Below are positions 9,914 through 20,337 of a stretch of DNA of 64,000 nt, piece after piece. This stretch comes from Tetraselmis striata. Lineage: Eukaryota; Chlorophyta; Chlorodendrophyceae; Chlorodendrales; Chlorodendraceae. Made by a program: the position numbers and the translations under genes. The notes under the pieces are model-generated. The model made no database searches and was not told the origin of the DNA. It worked only from the letters and a program-made list of their open reading frames with translations. The stretch is taken from positions 62,001 to 126,000 of the forward strand of contig VCJN01000938.1 of NCBI GenBank assembly GCA_006384855.1. Direction: 5' to 3'. Every line of letters starts with the position of its first letter. Positions within the stretch are counted from its first letter, which is position 1.

Positions 9914-11100
9914 GGGGGGGCACCAGGAGTCCTGCCATCCTCGGCGCGAGTATCAAATACACAGCTGCACCAGCTGCACTTCAATTGATTCATCAACGAT
10001 TTCCCAAATCATGACACGCGCTTCTGTGGTGCCCATGGCGTCAGGAGTGCCCTTTGAGCCCCGGCGGTGTAGGTATTCATTGAACGACATTCTCAATTAA
10101 ATTCTGCACCCCACTGGCGAATGGAGTGTCTGTCACCATGCGTGAAGCGCCGTGGCCCCCAACCTCGTCTTCCCTTCCCCACTCTCCCCGCCCTCGCCAG
10201 CCGTCGATATGGAAGCACGTCTGTACTCCATTACATCCATCATCCCCCTCCATGTGTGTATTGCAGAAATGGTCAACCGCATATATCATTGCCCCCCCCC
10301 CCCCCCCCCCCACTGCAGAGTTACAACAGATAAGGGGAAAACTTCTATCTGGAACCATTTTATAGGACAAAAACAGCAAGCGCGGCAGCGCCGATGTGGG
10401 AGGCATCTGCGATAGCGATGCCAAGGCCTCCAAATTGGACCGGGAGGGACAGCCGCGTGCGCATTTAGGGCGTATCCAAGAGGTCAGGGCTAACACCCCA
10501 AATGCCGGCGAGCGATGAAAACGCGGCCGCGTCTGCATCTTCAAGGAAGGGTTCCCTACATCTTCCCTACAATGGTTCGAGATAGCAAGCCCAAGGAACA
10601 ACTCAGTCTGAGCCAGTGGACGCGGCAGACTAGCTGTTGTAAGGATGAATCAATTTCAATTTCAATTTCCAAAGCTCGAACGAAAGCAATGTCAGCTTTA
10701 GGCGAGGGGCTTTGCGCTGGTGCTACGCCGCTTATCGCTTATTCGTACGAGGATTTTTCCCTTATTAATGGATAAGCGGGCACCGGTTACCGTGCTATGC
10801 CGGATTTCGAGCCTTATTGCTTATTGCTCTCACTTATTCACCAACGGCGGTCGTTGTAACGGTCGCGGCTACCTGTAAACTCTTATCTGCGGTGGAAAAT
10901 CATTCATTATGATTGTTGATTGTGATAAATGAGGTTGTTGGCTGCACTACCCCGCAGGTACAACCCGTATCACGAGTGCAAGATAGGGGAGGGGACATCA
11001 TTCATGCTACCTCTGTACTGTACACCAGGACACAAGGACGAAAGCGCAACTTCTGGATAAGGCACCCCCCTCCCCCCACGCCCGACTCCAAACTGCCTAC
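9451..11100. other. Non-coding stretch with microsatellites and mononucleotide tracts
   Basis: Contains (CA)n then (TA)n at 9787-9830, a G30 tract at 9883-9912 followed by T and G7, and a C20 tract at 10292-10311. A small hairpin-like sequence built from GCTTATCGCTTATT and AATGGATAAGCG lies near 10730-10785. No gene is convincing. Confidence 0.6.
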
Positions 11101-11137
11101 ATAGTGTTGCCCTGCTGTTGAGTTCTGGTACACACAC

Positions 11138-11431
11138 ATGCATGTTATGCATGACAAGCCCGAGACACGCATGCATGTGATGTTCAAGCACACGACATGG
11201 GGCGAACATTGGGTGCCCACTAATGTGCACAGCAAGCATGCCATACTACGAGACAAGCGCGCCGAGGTGGAGCAGCATGACAACCTCGTGTATGTTGGGA
11301 AAGTGCAATACTTCCTGGAGGTGACCCAAACCAGCCCTTCGGTGCCGGACCTCACCCTCGTTGTGTGCCGACTGCAAGCAGCTCAGCGCATGGTGATAGG
11401 GTCCCCCCTCGGCACTGGTAGTGTGTGGTAG
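11138..11431 (+). CDS. Unrecognised short ORF in mobile block
   Basis: A 97-codon ORF with a natural-looking composition, including NLVYVGKVQYFLEVTQ and VPDLTLVVCRL. The middle is reminiscent of beta-rich modules found downstream of transposases in some algal and plant DNA transposons, but I cannot assign it. It lies at the left edge of the block that reappears inverted at 58-60 kb. It may be one exon of a longer pseudogene. Confidence 0.3.
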   Translation: MHVMHDKPETRMHVMFKHTTWGEHWVPTNVHSKHAILRDKRAEVEQHDNLVYVGKVQYFLEVTQTSPSVPDLTLVVCRLQAAQRMVIGSPLGTGSVW

Positions 11432-11539
11432 AGCAAGGCGCCCCTTCGGCCAAATACTCGCAGACGGCATCACACCTTCTCTGTCGCGCTGAAGCACATC
11501 GAAAAGAAGCTGTGCTGCTTCTATGCTGATCCGGACATA

Positions 11540-12510
11540 CACCTTCCGACAAAAGTCTTGCCGCACTTGTCAAGCATCAATTGTAGATTGGCCCAATATG
11601 AGCACTCACCTTCGTTTCCGGCCGCGTTCTTCCGTGTGTCATACGTGAACACGACATCATGCGTGGGGGGAGCCCTGAGTGGCGTTTATTATCCTCTCGT
11701 TGTAAAAGCCATACGTGTGCGTGTCATTATTCAGGGTTGGTAGGTAATGAATTTGATAACCCAATGTCACGAGGGCACGGTTTTTTTTATATCGCACGTA
11801 TCTATCTGTACAGATGCACGTCAAGAGTTAGCTCTACCATCGTAGCGCACATTCACAAAGGCGCGCTCTCCCCACCGTCGGCATGCAAGCAAGTGAGCAA
11901 TTCCCGCAAAACGGCCAATACTGCGATTAAGGCTTGCTCCAAAACCAGCCCACATGCAGCTGCTATCCGCATTCAGTGCGCCCTTGGTAGAGCCGGGCTT
12001 CAGCCCATACTGCGCAGGGGTGCAGTGCCCGAGTCAGCGAGTGGGTCCATATGGTCACCTGCTAGGGCATCGTCCAGGGTATGTGGTAGGGCTAGCCATC
12101 AATACGCTCCCATATTCTGCTATTGGGCTGCGCCTAGCGGGCCCCTAAGCGGGGGAAATCCGCCTGCGCGGGGCAAGTACATCGCCTTTTTATCGGGATG
12201 CGGGTCGCGCGGTAAGCCACTGTACTAGAGTTTGCAGGAGAACCTAAAAATATTTACATCGGGCCCCCCTACCCCCCTCGGTTATATTTCCACCGAGGGC
12301 CCCGGCAGGGTTCGAACCAGCGGAGCGGAATCACGAGCGTAAAAGGCAGCCCCCCCCTCCGCCACCTATCACATTTCAAGCCGTCGATGAATATTCTAAG
12401 TTAATCATATCATAAAAATGCGCCACTATACCAATCGGCGGTTGGCGCCGCCGGTGCTGACGTGGCGATATGGAAAGATACGTACATGGCAAGACTTACG
12501 AGGCGGACTG
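11540..12510 (-). repeat. Dispersed repeat X, copy 1 (inverted relative to 58.5-60.5 kb)
   Basis: Reverse-complement similarity to 59,657-60,531 over most of its length, and 12,413-12,503 matches 59,553-59,650 and 55,778-55,878. On the minus strand it contains a possible pol III A box (TGGCGGAGGGG) and B box (GGTTCGAACCC, near 12,310) separated by a G8 run. That run is 17 and 16 G in the other copies. No intact ORF is shared by the three copies. Confidence 0.75.
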
Positions 12511-12649
12511 TAGTAGTGACAGACCAACACTTATCCCGGTTATTTGGCATGTCCTCACAGGATGTGGGCAGTATGTGTGGTCCACATATAACACGATGAC
12601 CCAGCACTACTAGCTGTATTTCCGTATAGCTTGCTGGTAAATGTAATCG

Positions 12650-13400
12650 ATCAAAGTTATGCTGCCCAACAATTCCGCGCAGCGCCCTCGCCGCCGCTGC
12701 CCGGCGCACCCAACGCCCAGCACCGCCCGAAACCTAGCCCCCCTTGCGGTTTTGGTCAGCGGCGGCTATGAGATCTACAACCGCCCCTGCTGGCAGTCTG
12801 CCGGGTACGTGGGACTGCCAAGGGAGGTGACACAGTTGGGACAATCATAGGAGAAAGGCTTGTTAGACGGTTACACAATACTACAGCTACTGAACTTTTG
12901 CGTGTTGCTACTCGCTACTTTGGTTTGTACTTTACTCGCTATGGACAACGACTAGTAGCTTCCACCTCGGCAAGGGGGGGGGGGGGGGGGGGCGAGTTGG
13001 TCGGGCAATGCAGCAAGAGGCGTCACAAAGGTCGCCTCGTTTGTACTTAGGGCACATATGGTCGCCTACTCCAGATGTCCTCTTGAACCCGCATGTTCTT
13101 TTGAAGCTTGTGTGCTCTGGGAGGGGCGCGGCTCACAGTCCTTCGAGGGAGCCAATCCCTTAGGGCGCCAAACACTACCGGGCAGTTGTTACTTGACTTT
13201 TCCCGATTGTTCGCCCACACGTCATCAAGTAGATCGTCCGACGGGCAGTGCATCACCTCCATCCCCATGTACGGGCGCAGGGGCTGACGTTTCCCCCACC
13301 GACTCGTCGGGTTCGGGTCCGGGGGCTGCCTGTTTCGCGAAGGGCTGTGGCTTCAGCACGTCCGGGGCTCCATCCATCCTGCGCGGTTGGCAGCCCCAGG
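12650..13400. other. Spacer in mobile block
   Basis: One short ORF at 12,659-12,850 (plus; includes GGYEIYNRPCWQSAGYVGLP) looks protein-like but is unassigned. A G19 tract lies at 12,974-12,992. The ORFs near 13,050-13,420 overlap on both strands and neither is convincing. Confidence 0.35.
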
Positions 13401-13559
13401 TACTTGTGTTGTTATGACCCACCCCACCGTCGGCAGCCCCGACGTAGCCACTAGTCTGTCGCTTAGTTCACTGTTTGGGCTTGTGCAGACGCGTCCCGTC
13501 GAATAAGAAACTCATTATACGACCCATTCCCGTTTAAGGGAAGCTACGGACAAATTACG

Positions 13560-13600
13560 ATCCCGGAGCACGTATGTGTCAAATGAGGACACATGTGTCC
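13560..13600 (+). promoter_or_regulatory. Conserved promoter palindrome of family Y, copy 1
   Basis: GAGGACACATGTGTCCTC lies about 150 bp upstream of a TATA box. A counterpart palindrome, TGAGGAC ... GTCCTCA, is kept at 53,817-53,845 in the inverted paralogue although the bases between differ. Confidence 0.5.
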
Positions 13601-13722
13601 TCAATTAAACGGTAAATACGGTCGCCATACGGGATATGGCTCAGGGCTTAACACAATTACGCGGATACTACGCTATGGATACGCAGCAAGCCAGGTACTC
13701 GCACAACTGCTACGACCTGCGC

Positions 13723-13730
13723 TATATAAA
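13723..13730 (+). promoter_or_regulatory. TATA box of family Y gene, copy 1
   Basis: TATATAAA, 125 bp before the ATG at 13,855. In the paralogue at 53 kb this position is occupied by about 225 bp of almost pure A/T. Confidence 0.45.
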
Positions 13731-13854
13731 AAAGCGGAGCGCGAGTCGTCCAGCCGCGGCGCCGGACTTGCTTTTATTGAAAGCGCCTACCTGACGCACA
13801 CTCGCACACCCGCCAAACAATACCGTAGCTACTCGTCCCCCAGCACCCTCCGTC

Positions 13855-15060
13855 ATGGACACGCACGCCAAGCTAATTCCAGGCACCCCCTACGGCAGAG
13901 TTGTGAGGCATGGAGGCATGACCATACCACTCGGTGCTTTGTGCAGCACGAGCCGCATCGTTGAGGATGTATGTGCGGCACGCACTGTTCCGCCGCCAGG
14001 CGGCCAACACCCATATCCGCGTTTACCTAGAGCAACCCCAGGGCGAGGACGCTTTCGGCTATGCTCTTGTGGACATAGTAAACAATTGCACCGAGCGAAA
14101 GCAGTACGACGAAGCCACGAAGAAGAACATGCTTGATGCAGGTTTTCAAGTGTCCGATGAGGGTGTCGTCACGTTATATTTTAACTCGTGCATACCCGAC
14201 GCGACGCGTACCCAGATCTTGAACCCAACACCCGAAGCGGCGCACCCCCCCCCCCCCCCACCCCCCACCCCGCGCGGGATGGGACATGGGCACTAGCGTT
14301 AAGAACGCCTCCGTCGACGATCCATGCCATACTCCCACGAACTAAGGGCTGGAGTCCACCCTGAGGGGTACAGTGAGTCGGTGGGTGGGTGACATGAATG
14401 CATAGAGGATTTGAATTTCACAGACGTTGACCGCCCCGTGCTGCGTTTTTGCTCTTGCTCCTGCAGCTCCGGACAAGGCGGCGCTGTCGGCTGTTTTTGA
14501 CGAATGCTCGCCGCGCGAGACTCATACGGGGATCCCTTACACCCTTTAAAGAAGACGCCGAGGTTCCCAATCGCCGCGCCCCCGTACACCGAGCGGATCT
14601 CCTACGCTACCTTCAACTACCGTGCCGGCGACATAGCCGAAAACCATTGCTACGCCAAGGAGACCGTCATTGCCGCGTTCCGAGAGTACACCACCCTCCC
14701 CCTTCCCCCTAACCCCACCGCGACTATCCTTCCGGGTTTGTGCTGACGATGCACCTTGTGCTAATATCCAGGATGCAGGGAAACGTGAGGAAGTCCCTCG
14801 CTCGGTACTACCATACTTCCAGGTTGAGGGCAAGAACGCCGAAGGTGGGAAGAAGGAACCTTTGCCGAGGGAGGATATATTCGCGAAGGCCTTCGACCTT
14901 GCAAAGGCCTGGCAGCGGAGCGAGCTCGGGAGATACGACGAAGCCGGCAAGTAACCCCCTTCTAACGTGATGTTTAAGGGCGAGGAGGAGGTCTGCGGGG
15001 TGACGCCGCACTTGGAAGCCGCAGGTGAGTCGCGTTTGTTTTCGCACTTGTTCGATTACA
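13855..15060 (+). pseudogene. Unrecognised multi-exon gene, family Y copy 1
   Basis: The ATG at 13,855 starts a conserved N-terminus (HAKLIPGTPYG, then GGMTIPLGALCSTSRIVED). The frame shifts near 13,965 into a second good stretch containing GEDAFGYALVDIVNNCTER and FQVSDEGVVTLYF, ending near a C run at 14,248. Later exon-like pieces are APDKAALSAVFDECSPRET (after a CTCCTGCAG acceptor at about 14,466), FREYTTLPLPPNP, LPYFQVEGKNAEGG, and EEVCGVTPHLEAAG before a donor at about 15,020. The inverted paralogue at 52.2-53.4 kb conserves protein sequence around FQVSDEGVV better than its DNA, which suggests past selection. No known domain is recognised and no function is claimed. Frameshifts imply a dead copy. 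Confidence 0.45.
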
Positions 15061-15189
15061 CAGCCACCGCCGCATGTGCCTGCTCGCCGACTAGAGCTTA
15101 CGATTGCTCCCGGGTCATCGGAGCCTTCCCTTAAGAATATGGCAAAGACATTATTAAGGATGGCAGTGAGGGGTATAAGTTGGAGGTAA

Positions 15190-17690
15190 GTTGAAATTGA
15201 TTACTACAACTACGTGCTAGCTTGCTGCTCTCCGCCGCACATAGTGAGTTAGGTTATTCTTAGGACCTGCCATCTCTAACCATATAGTAGGGACCACATA
15301 TAGTGTAATTACGGCTCAAGCGTCGGGCCATCCCCTTTCGTTTCCAACCCCGCATCCTTCCATCACGTGATCAGTAACGATGTCATTTTCCGGATGCTTA
15401 CGGGCAGTCGCCATTACAAGTGACTAATTGGCAGTACGGGGATTATGAATGCAATACTCGCCCCACCCAAGAAACGTTTTTCCTGTACATCAGTAAAGAC
15501 AGTATTGCACCGGTACCGCGCAATTTACGGTCGCCGTGCTTCGTCTTGGCTCCACTTACCGCCATCGCTGAAAATATCCCGCAGGTCGTGGCGCTGAGCG
15601 CCCCACGCACGCGCTGGCTGTGGCGCCGGCCTTGGCCTCGGTCCACCGATACTACCTCCATCTCGCCCGCTTGAGCTCTTGCGGTAGGATCCCCAATGGG
15701 GGACTAGAAGAGGAAATGCGGGCTACCCCCCCCCCCCCCCCCCCCCCCCCGGCCCCCCGGTGCACGTGTCGTTGCTCCATCCGTGGTCGGCGGGCCGGTC
15801 ATGCCCGCCGGCGCGCCGCTTTCCGCCGCAGCGCGCCTCGTCGCTGTAGCCACCCGGCCAAGGTCAGACCGGGCTATCCTCCCGCTGACTCCTCCCGTTG
15901 CCTCCCGTTGGCCGCGACTCTTTCAGGGCACTCCGGCTCGTGTCTCCCGGCCCCTGAGTTGCTGCAATGCCCTGCCTCTCCGCCCCCGAACGCCCGCCTC
16001 GCCTTTAAGTGCCGGGCTCCTGTCTCCTCGCACTCGCCGCCCTCGCCCGTTCTCATGGGGCGGGTGAGGGTAGCGTTGGTGTTCGGAACGAGTCGGCCGC
16101 AGGGCGCCGCCGAACACTCCGCCGTACTATTAAGCCGGGATTCGAGTGATTCACATGTGGTACCCATACGGGTGAGGGGTACGCCAAATCTTCCGCAGTC
16201 CGACGCGGGTCGTGCCACCAAGGTACCAGAACGCGATTTCATTTCGAACAGCCCTCGCGACAGGGCTGCCCCGCCCGAGTCGCACCCACCCCCATGCCCA
16301 CCCGTAGGCGGATATCGAAGAGGCCGACGCAAGGCCGAGGTCGTACAAGAACTATTTTTAGCAGCCCCCCGTACATGGCTGCTGCCCGGCGGCGCCAGCA
16401 GGTACTACCGGGACTGCATGTATTACTTGAACAGCCCCCGTAGGGCTTCCCGGTTATCGCAAGTTCGCTCCGAGGGTCATCGGCAACCGGCGACCCCGCA
16501 CAGCCCCCTGCCGCACCCAGCCGGGCACAAGCCTTGGGGGTTACCAGCGCCCACCACCTGGAGGTGGGGGTGGAGCCGCCATGCCGGCCGCACAAAGGAC
16601 ATTCCGTTTGTGGTGGGCCGCTGCCTGGTTGCGGGCGATAGTTGGTTGTAACGGAACCTGCTGTCAAGCAGATTGTTAGTTCATGCGCAGGTTGCGTACC
16701 TTGCGGCGCCATGGAACTGCCTCACTTCCTTCAGCAACGTCTTTGTGTTACTTATCTCAGGCGGCATATTTCATCGAGTAGTGCCGGGGGTAATTTGGAA
16801 ATGCGTAAAGGGATGTTGTCCTTTGTACGGGTAGGGGGAGGCGCGAATGGGGGTGGGGGGGGGGGGGGTGGGGGGGGCATACAATCCGGCGGCCGTCCGT
16901 GTCCCAAGTCCTCGCAATCTGCTATGTTGCCGGCATTGTATCATGCATGAGTGTGTTGCATAGCATATCGTCGTCGTCGGGGATGCCCGGTACAATTATT
17001 CTGGTCCTAGGGGGCTGCGATGGTGTTGTGCGTTCGACATGCGCTAAGGACGAGGTCTGCACGACGATTGGCAGCGGGACACTAACCGGCTCCCATCATG
17101 TACCGGGTATTTCCGCATCTGGCTCCGCATCATACCCCATCTGGCGCACATACCTACAAAGCGGGCGGCTGCCCCCGCATCCGCCGCGAGGACCGCCCCG
17201 TGGGCGCGGCCGGCTCTGACTATGGTACATGTATAGGAGCCGTGCCCGGGCCTTCGGCCTGCTGGGTAGGCCTCCGCCGCCGCCGCCGAGCGTCTGGGGG
17301 ATCTTCCATCGGCCCGTCCAGTGGCTTAACCCCCCCCTCCCATCGACGTTTCCGCATGGATCGGCGAAGGTACGGCTCGGTCATACGGGCGTGTTGTGGC
17401 CAAGCTTCCCGAGAACGGCTAGCGAGATGCGGTACGTACGACGTGCCGCCACCGAGTGGCGTGCCCGAGGGGTGTAAATGGGTCGCCGTGGGGGAGGTGG
17501 TAGTTCGTTAGATGAGTGGTCGTCCATTTTTTCGTGCCGCATAAGGTCGCACATTCGGCACTCGATATAGTACATTAATAATAAGGCAGCGCAATGAACC
17601 CTAATCGGGCACCGTGATTTGGCTCGAAAAACAAGCAAGTGCAAAAGTACGAGCTCGCAGTACAATGCATTTATGCTCGCGTTTTGGCCT
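15190..17690. other. GC-rich stretch without an assignable gene
   Basis: Contains a C25 tract (15,726-15,750) and a G14-T-G8 tract near 16,855-16,877. A long plus-strand ORF at 15,620-16,651 is Pro/Arg-rich, runs through the C25 tract and overlaps equally long minus-strand ORFs, so I do not call it a gene. Confidence 0.5.
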
Positions 17691-17699
17691 TTTCTGGCC

Positions 17700-18400
17700 A
17701 CACTTGTATGAACGCGATACGTGTATGGGGGTATCCCACCGCACGGCACCAAGTACTCATGCTGACGAGTAGGTGCGGGTAGTTGGACCGTGTTTCCCTT
17801 GTCGAATAAATGCTTTCAAATGTGCGCGGCCCGTTGCTGCGCTTTGTGACGGCTCCGACGACATCGCCCGTGCCATGGTCGGGCATAATGCTTTTCCGCG
17901 CTTTGCGGCAGTTTATGTGGCCACCCCGCCGCACGGCACCAAGTGCTTGTGCGGATGAGTAGGTGCGGGTAGTTGGACCGTGTTTCCCTTGTCGAACATA
18001 TGCTTCCCAGTTTGCGCGGCCCATTGATGCGCTTTGTGACGGCTCTGAGATCGCCCGTGCCATGGTTGAGCACAATTGTTTCGGAGCTACACGGTTGATG
18101 GGGCCACCCCACCGCACGGCAGAAAGTACTCATGCGGACGAGATGCGGCGTGTTGGATCGTGTTTGCCTTGTCAAAAACACGCTTCCGCATGTGCGCGGC
18201 CCGTTGAATGATGTGTTTTGTGACGGCTCCGATGTAGCCCGCGCTTTGGTTGGGTCACATGGGTTTCGACGCTATCCGGTTTATGTAGCCTCCCCGCCAG
18301 ATGGCACCAACCACTCACGCGGACGAGGTGCGGCCTGTTGGATGCGGCCGGCCTCATGTGGCCAATCAGTGCTTTGACAGTTGGCTTGGCTTTCACACTT
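17700..18400 (+). repeat. Tandem array with about 185-bp period
   Basis: Diverged units start at about 17,767, 17,957, 18,140 and 18,325 (periods 190, 183, 185). Each has a GAGTAGGTGCGGGTAGTTGG-like start, then TGCGCGGCCCGTTG, GTGACGGCTC and CCGCACGGCACCAA. A partial unit precedes them. The apparent ORFs on both strands arise from the repetition. Confidence 0.85.
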
Positions 18401-18419
18401 GGCTTTGACGCCGGGTGAA

Positions 18420-19980
18420 TTTTACCCCTCTATGGCTCTCGCACCCGACCACATGCACAGGTTGTTGACGCCGTACCAGAGATTGCACAGAATGAAGCTG
18501 CCAAACGGTTGTGAAAGCCGATTTCCCACTTGAGTAGCGTTGGGGACAACACGGTGGGTGGTCCGGGCAGGAGTCACAATGCCACATAATCTACTCATGA
18601 TGGGAAAATCGAAATCCTCGTACAACATAGCGTACATGCAGGTCAGTGAGGTTTTGATGAGGTTTGTGCGCGCGTGATGTCACAACTCAGAGTTCACAAT
18701 TTTAAACCACTGAAAAGGTCAAGAGCGGGCCGAAGGGTAGCGCATCGCAACATAGCCAGTCACTGGGTCATAAATTTCTTGTCCCGTAAATTTAGATTCG
18801 TCCGATTTGTTCTACGGGTGCCGACGCACTTTGAAGGACGACACTATTTTCTGTATTCTGTATTTTCTGCAAGGGGGTGCCGGCAAAACGTTATTAGCTC
18901 CGTGATAATTCTGTGTATTTTATTCTGATATTTAGGCAGAAAGGGCATGGCACGTTCTTCCAAAAATGCGTTCTTTTAAGAGCGTCCGCATCCGTATCCT
19001 GATTGCAGACGCTTTGTGGAGTTTATCCATGGTGAATTTGCTTCACACTCAGCTGAGGCAAAGGTTGCACCTGCGCGCTGATGTGGAGGGCTGTCCTGCG
19101 TCCTCATCTTTTCAGTGGTCCCCGTGAAACATTGAAACACACTACTATAACGCAATGCCTCCGTCAATCTGACCTAACCTCCTAGTCGGTTACAATGACC
19201 TACCGATGCACTGTCTCTGTCGCGCTCTTCGCGGGTGCCAAGGAGCAAAACGGGCACAGTCCAATGTACTGAAAGCCAATCTGATGACCGCAGTGCTGAT
19301 ATTATCGGCTACTGCTAATCTGCGGATAATTTCCACGAAAGAAAACTGGCGCAGAAAAGGGCGCAGAGGCTGGGATTGTCCGGGAATCATCATGAAGTGG
19401 TAAGTACCGAGTGATAGATAGGCCGCTCTGTTCCACAGTTCGCTGATATTTGACGCGGCAAGGCGGCAATAACGCTCTCTGCAGCCTTTATCATTTGCTT
19501 CATTGTTAGCTGCACGGAGGTAAGGGCCATGCCTGGTTACCGAGTGGCGTGTCTCGCCAGGAATCCCAGCAGCGGTGTCAAAGCAAATGATTACATACTG
19601 GTGGCGTTATGGGTGACCCAAAGCAAGACAGCAACAGGGAAAGGACATGCCGGGTCACCATATCACACTTATAATGGCCACTACCGCCACAGCTTCCAGA
19701 CTCCGGCTGTGGCTCTCATCGAACATCATGGTTGAACAGACAACCTCGAGTCACCGGCGACAAGGAGATTTACTGCCCTGGGAAAACGTTCCGATGAGAG
19801 AAGCTACTGTCAACTGGCTCCGACCAGCCGCCCCTTCGGTCCCACTGGATGACCGAGTGGTAGGCCAGCGTGACATATCACTGCCTGCGGGGACTAGGGG
19901 GGAGCAGAGCATCTCTCTTTTTTTGGGTGGGGTGGGGGGGGGGGGGGGATCAGGGGGGGAGTACGTGAGTACGCCCCTCT
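18420..19980. other. Intergenic stretch, no gene recognised
   Basis: Only short ORFs. The right part includes a G15 tract (19,934-19,948) and borders the 3' end of the Mei2-like gene. Confidence 0.45.
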
Positions 19981-19984
19981 ACTA

Positions 19985-19989
19985 TTACA
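19985..19989 (-). terminator. TGTAA polyadenylation signal of Mei2-like gene
   Basis: TGTAA on the minus strand, about 350 bp after the stop at 20,338. This would give a 3' UTR of ordinary length for a chlorophyte. Confidence 0.4.
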
Positions 19990-20337
19990 ACTGAAGGGGG
20001 CTGAGGTGGAGCCACCCATCGTGGCGTCCGAGGCACCGGGGCTCCGGATGGCTGGCCAGCGCCGGCGAGTCGATTGAGCGCCGCCAGGCGTGCATCCACT
20101 GGGTATGGTACAATCTCGCGGCTGTGCGTGGGAGCGCCACTCTCCGGCCTCTCAAAATAGGGAAAGGGGAATTGTGCGCGCCGGGGAGTGCTGGACGGGC
20201 ACGCATTACGCGGGGCAGATGGTGGCAGCGCTGCCAGCCATGTCGTCCTCATAATAAGTGGGTCCATGCTTCACGTTGCCTGCTCTCATGTTTGTCTCGT
20301 GTCACGCGCCCTGTTAGGACCCTCTGCCATTTCGCTT

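Noticed and set aside
15620..16651. 343-codon plus-strand ORF
   Set aside because: Arg/Pro-rich, reads through a C25 tract, and overlapped by comparably long minus-strand ORFs. No motif or splice logic supports it.
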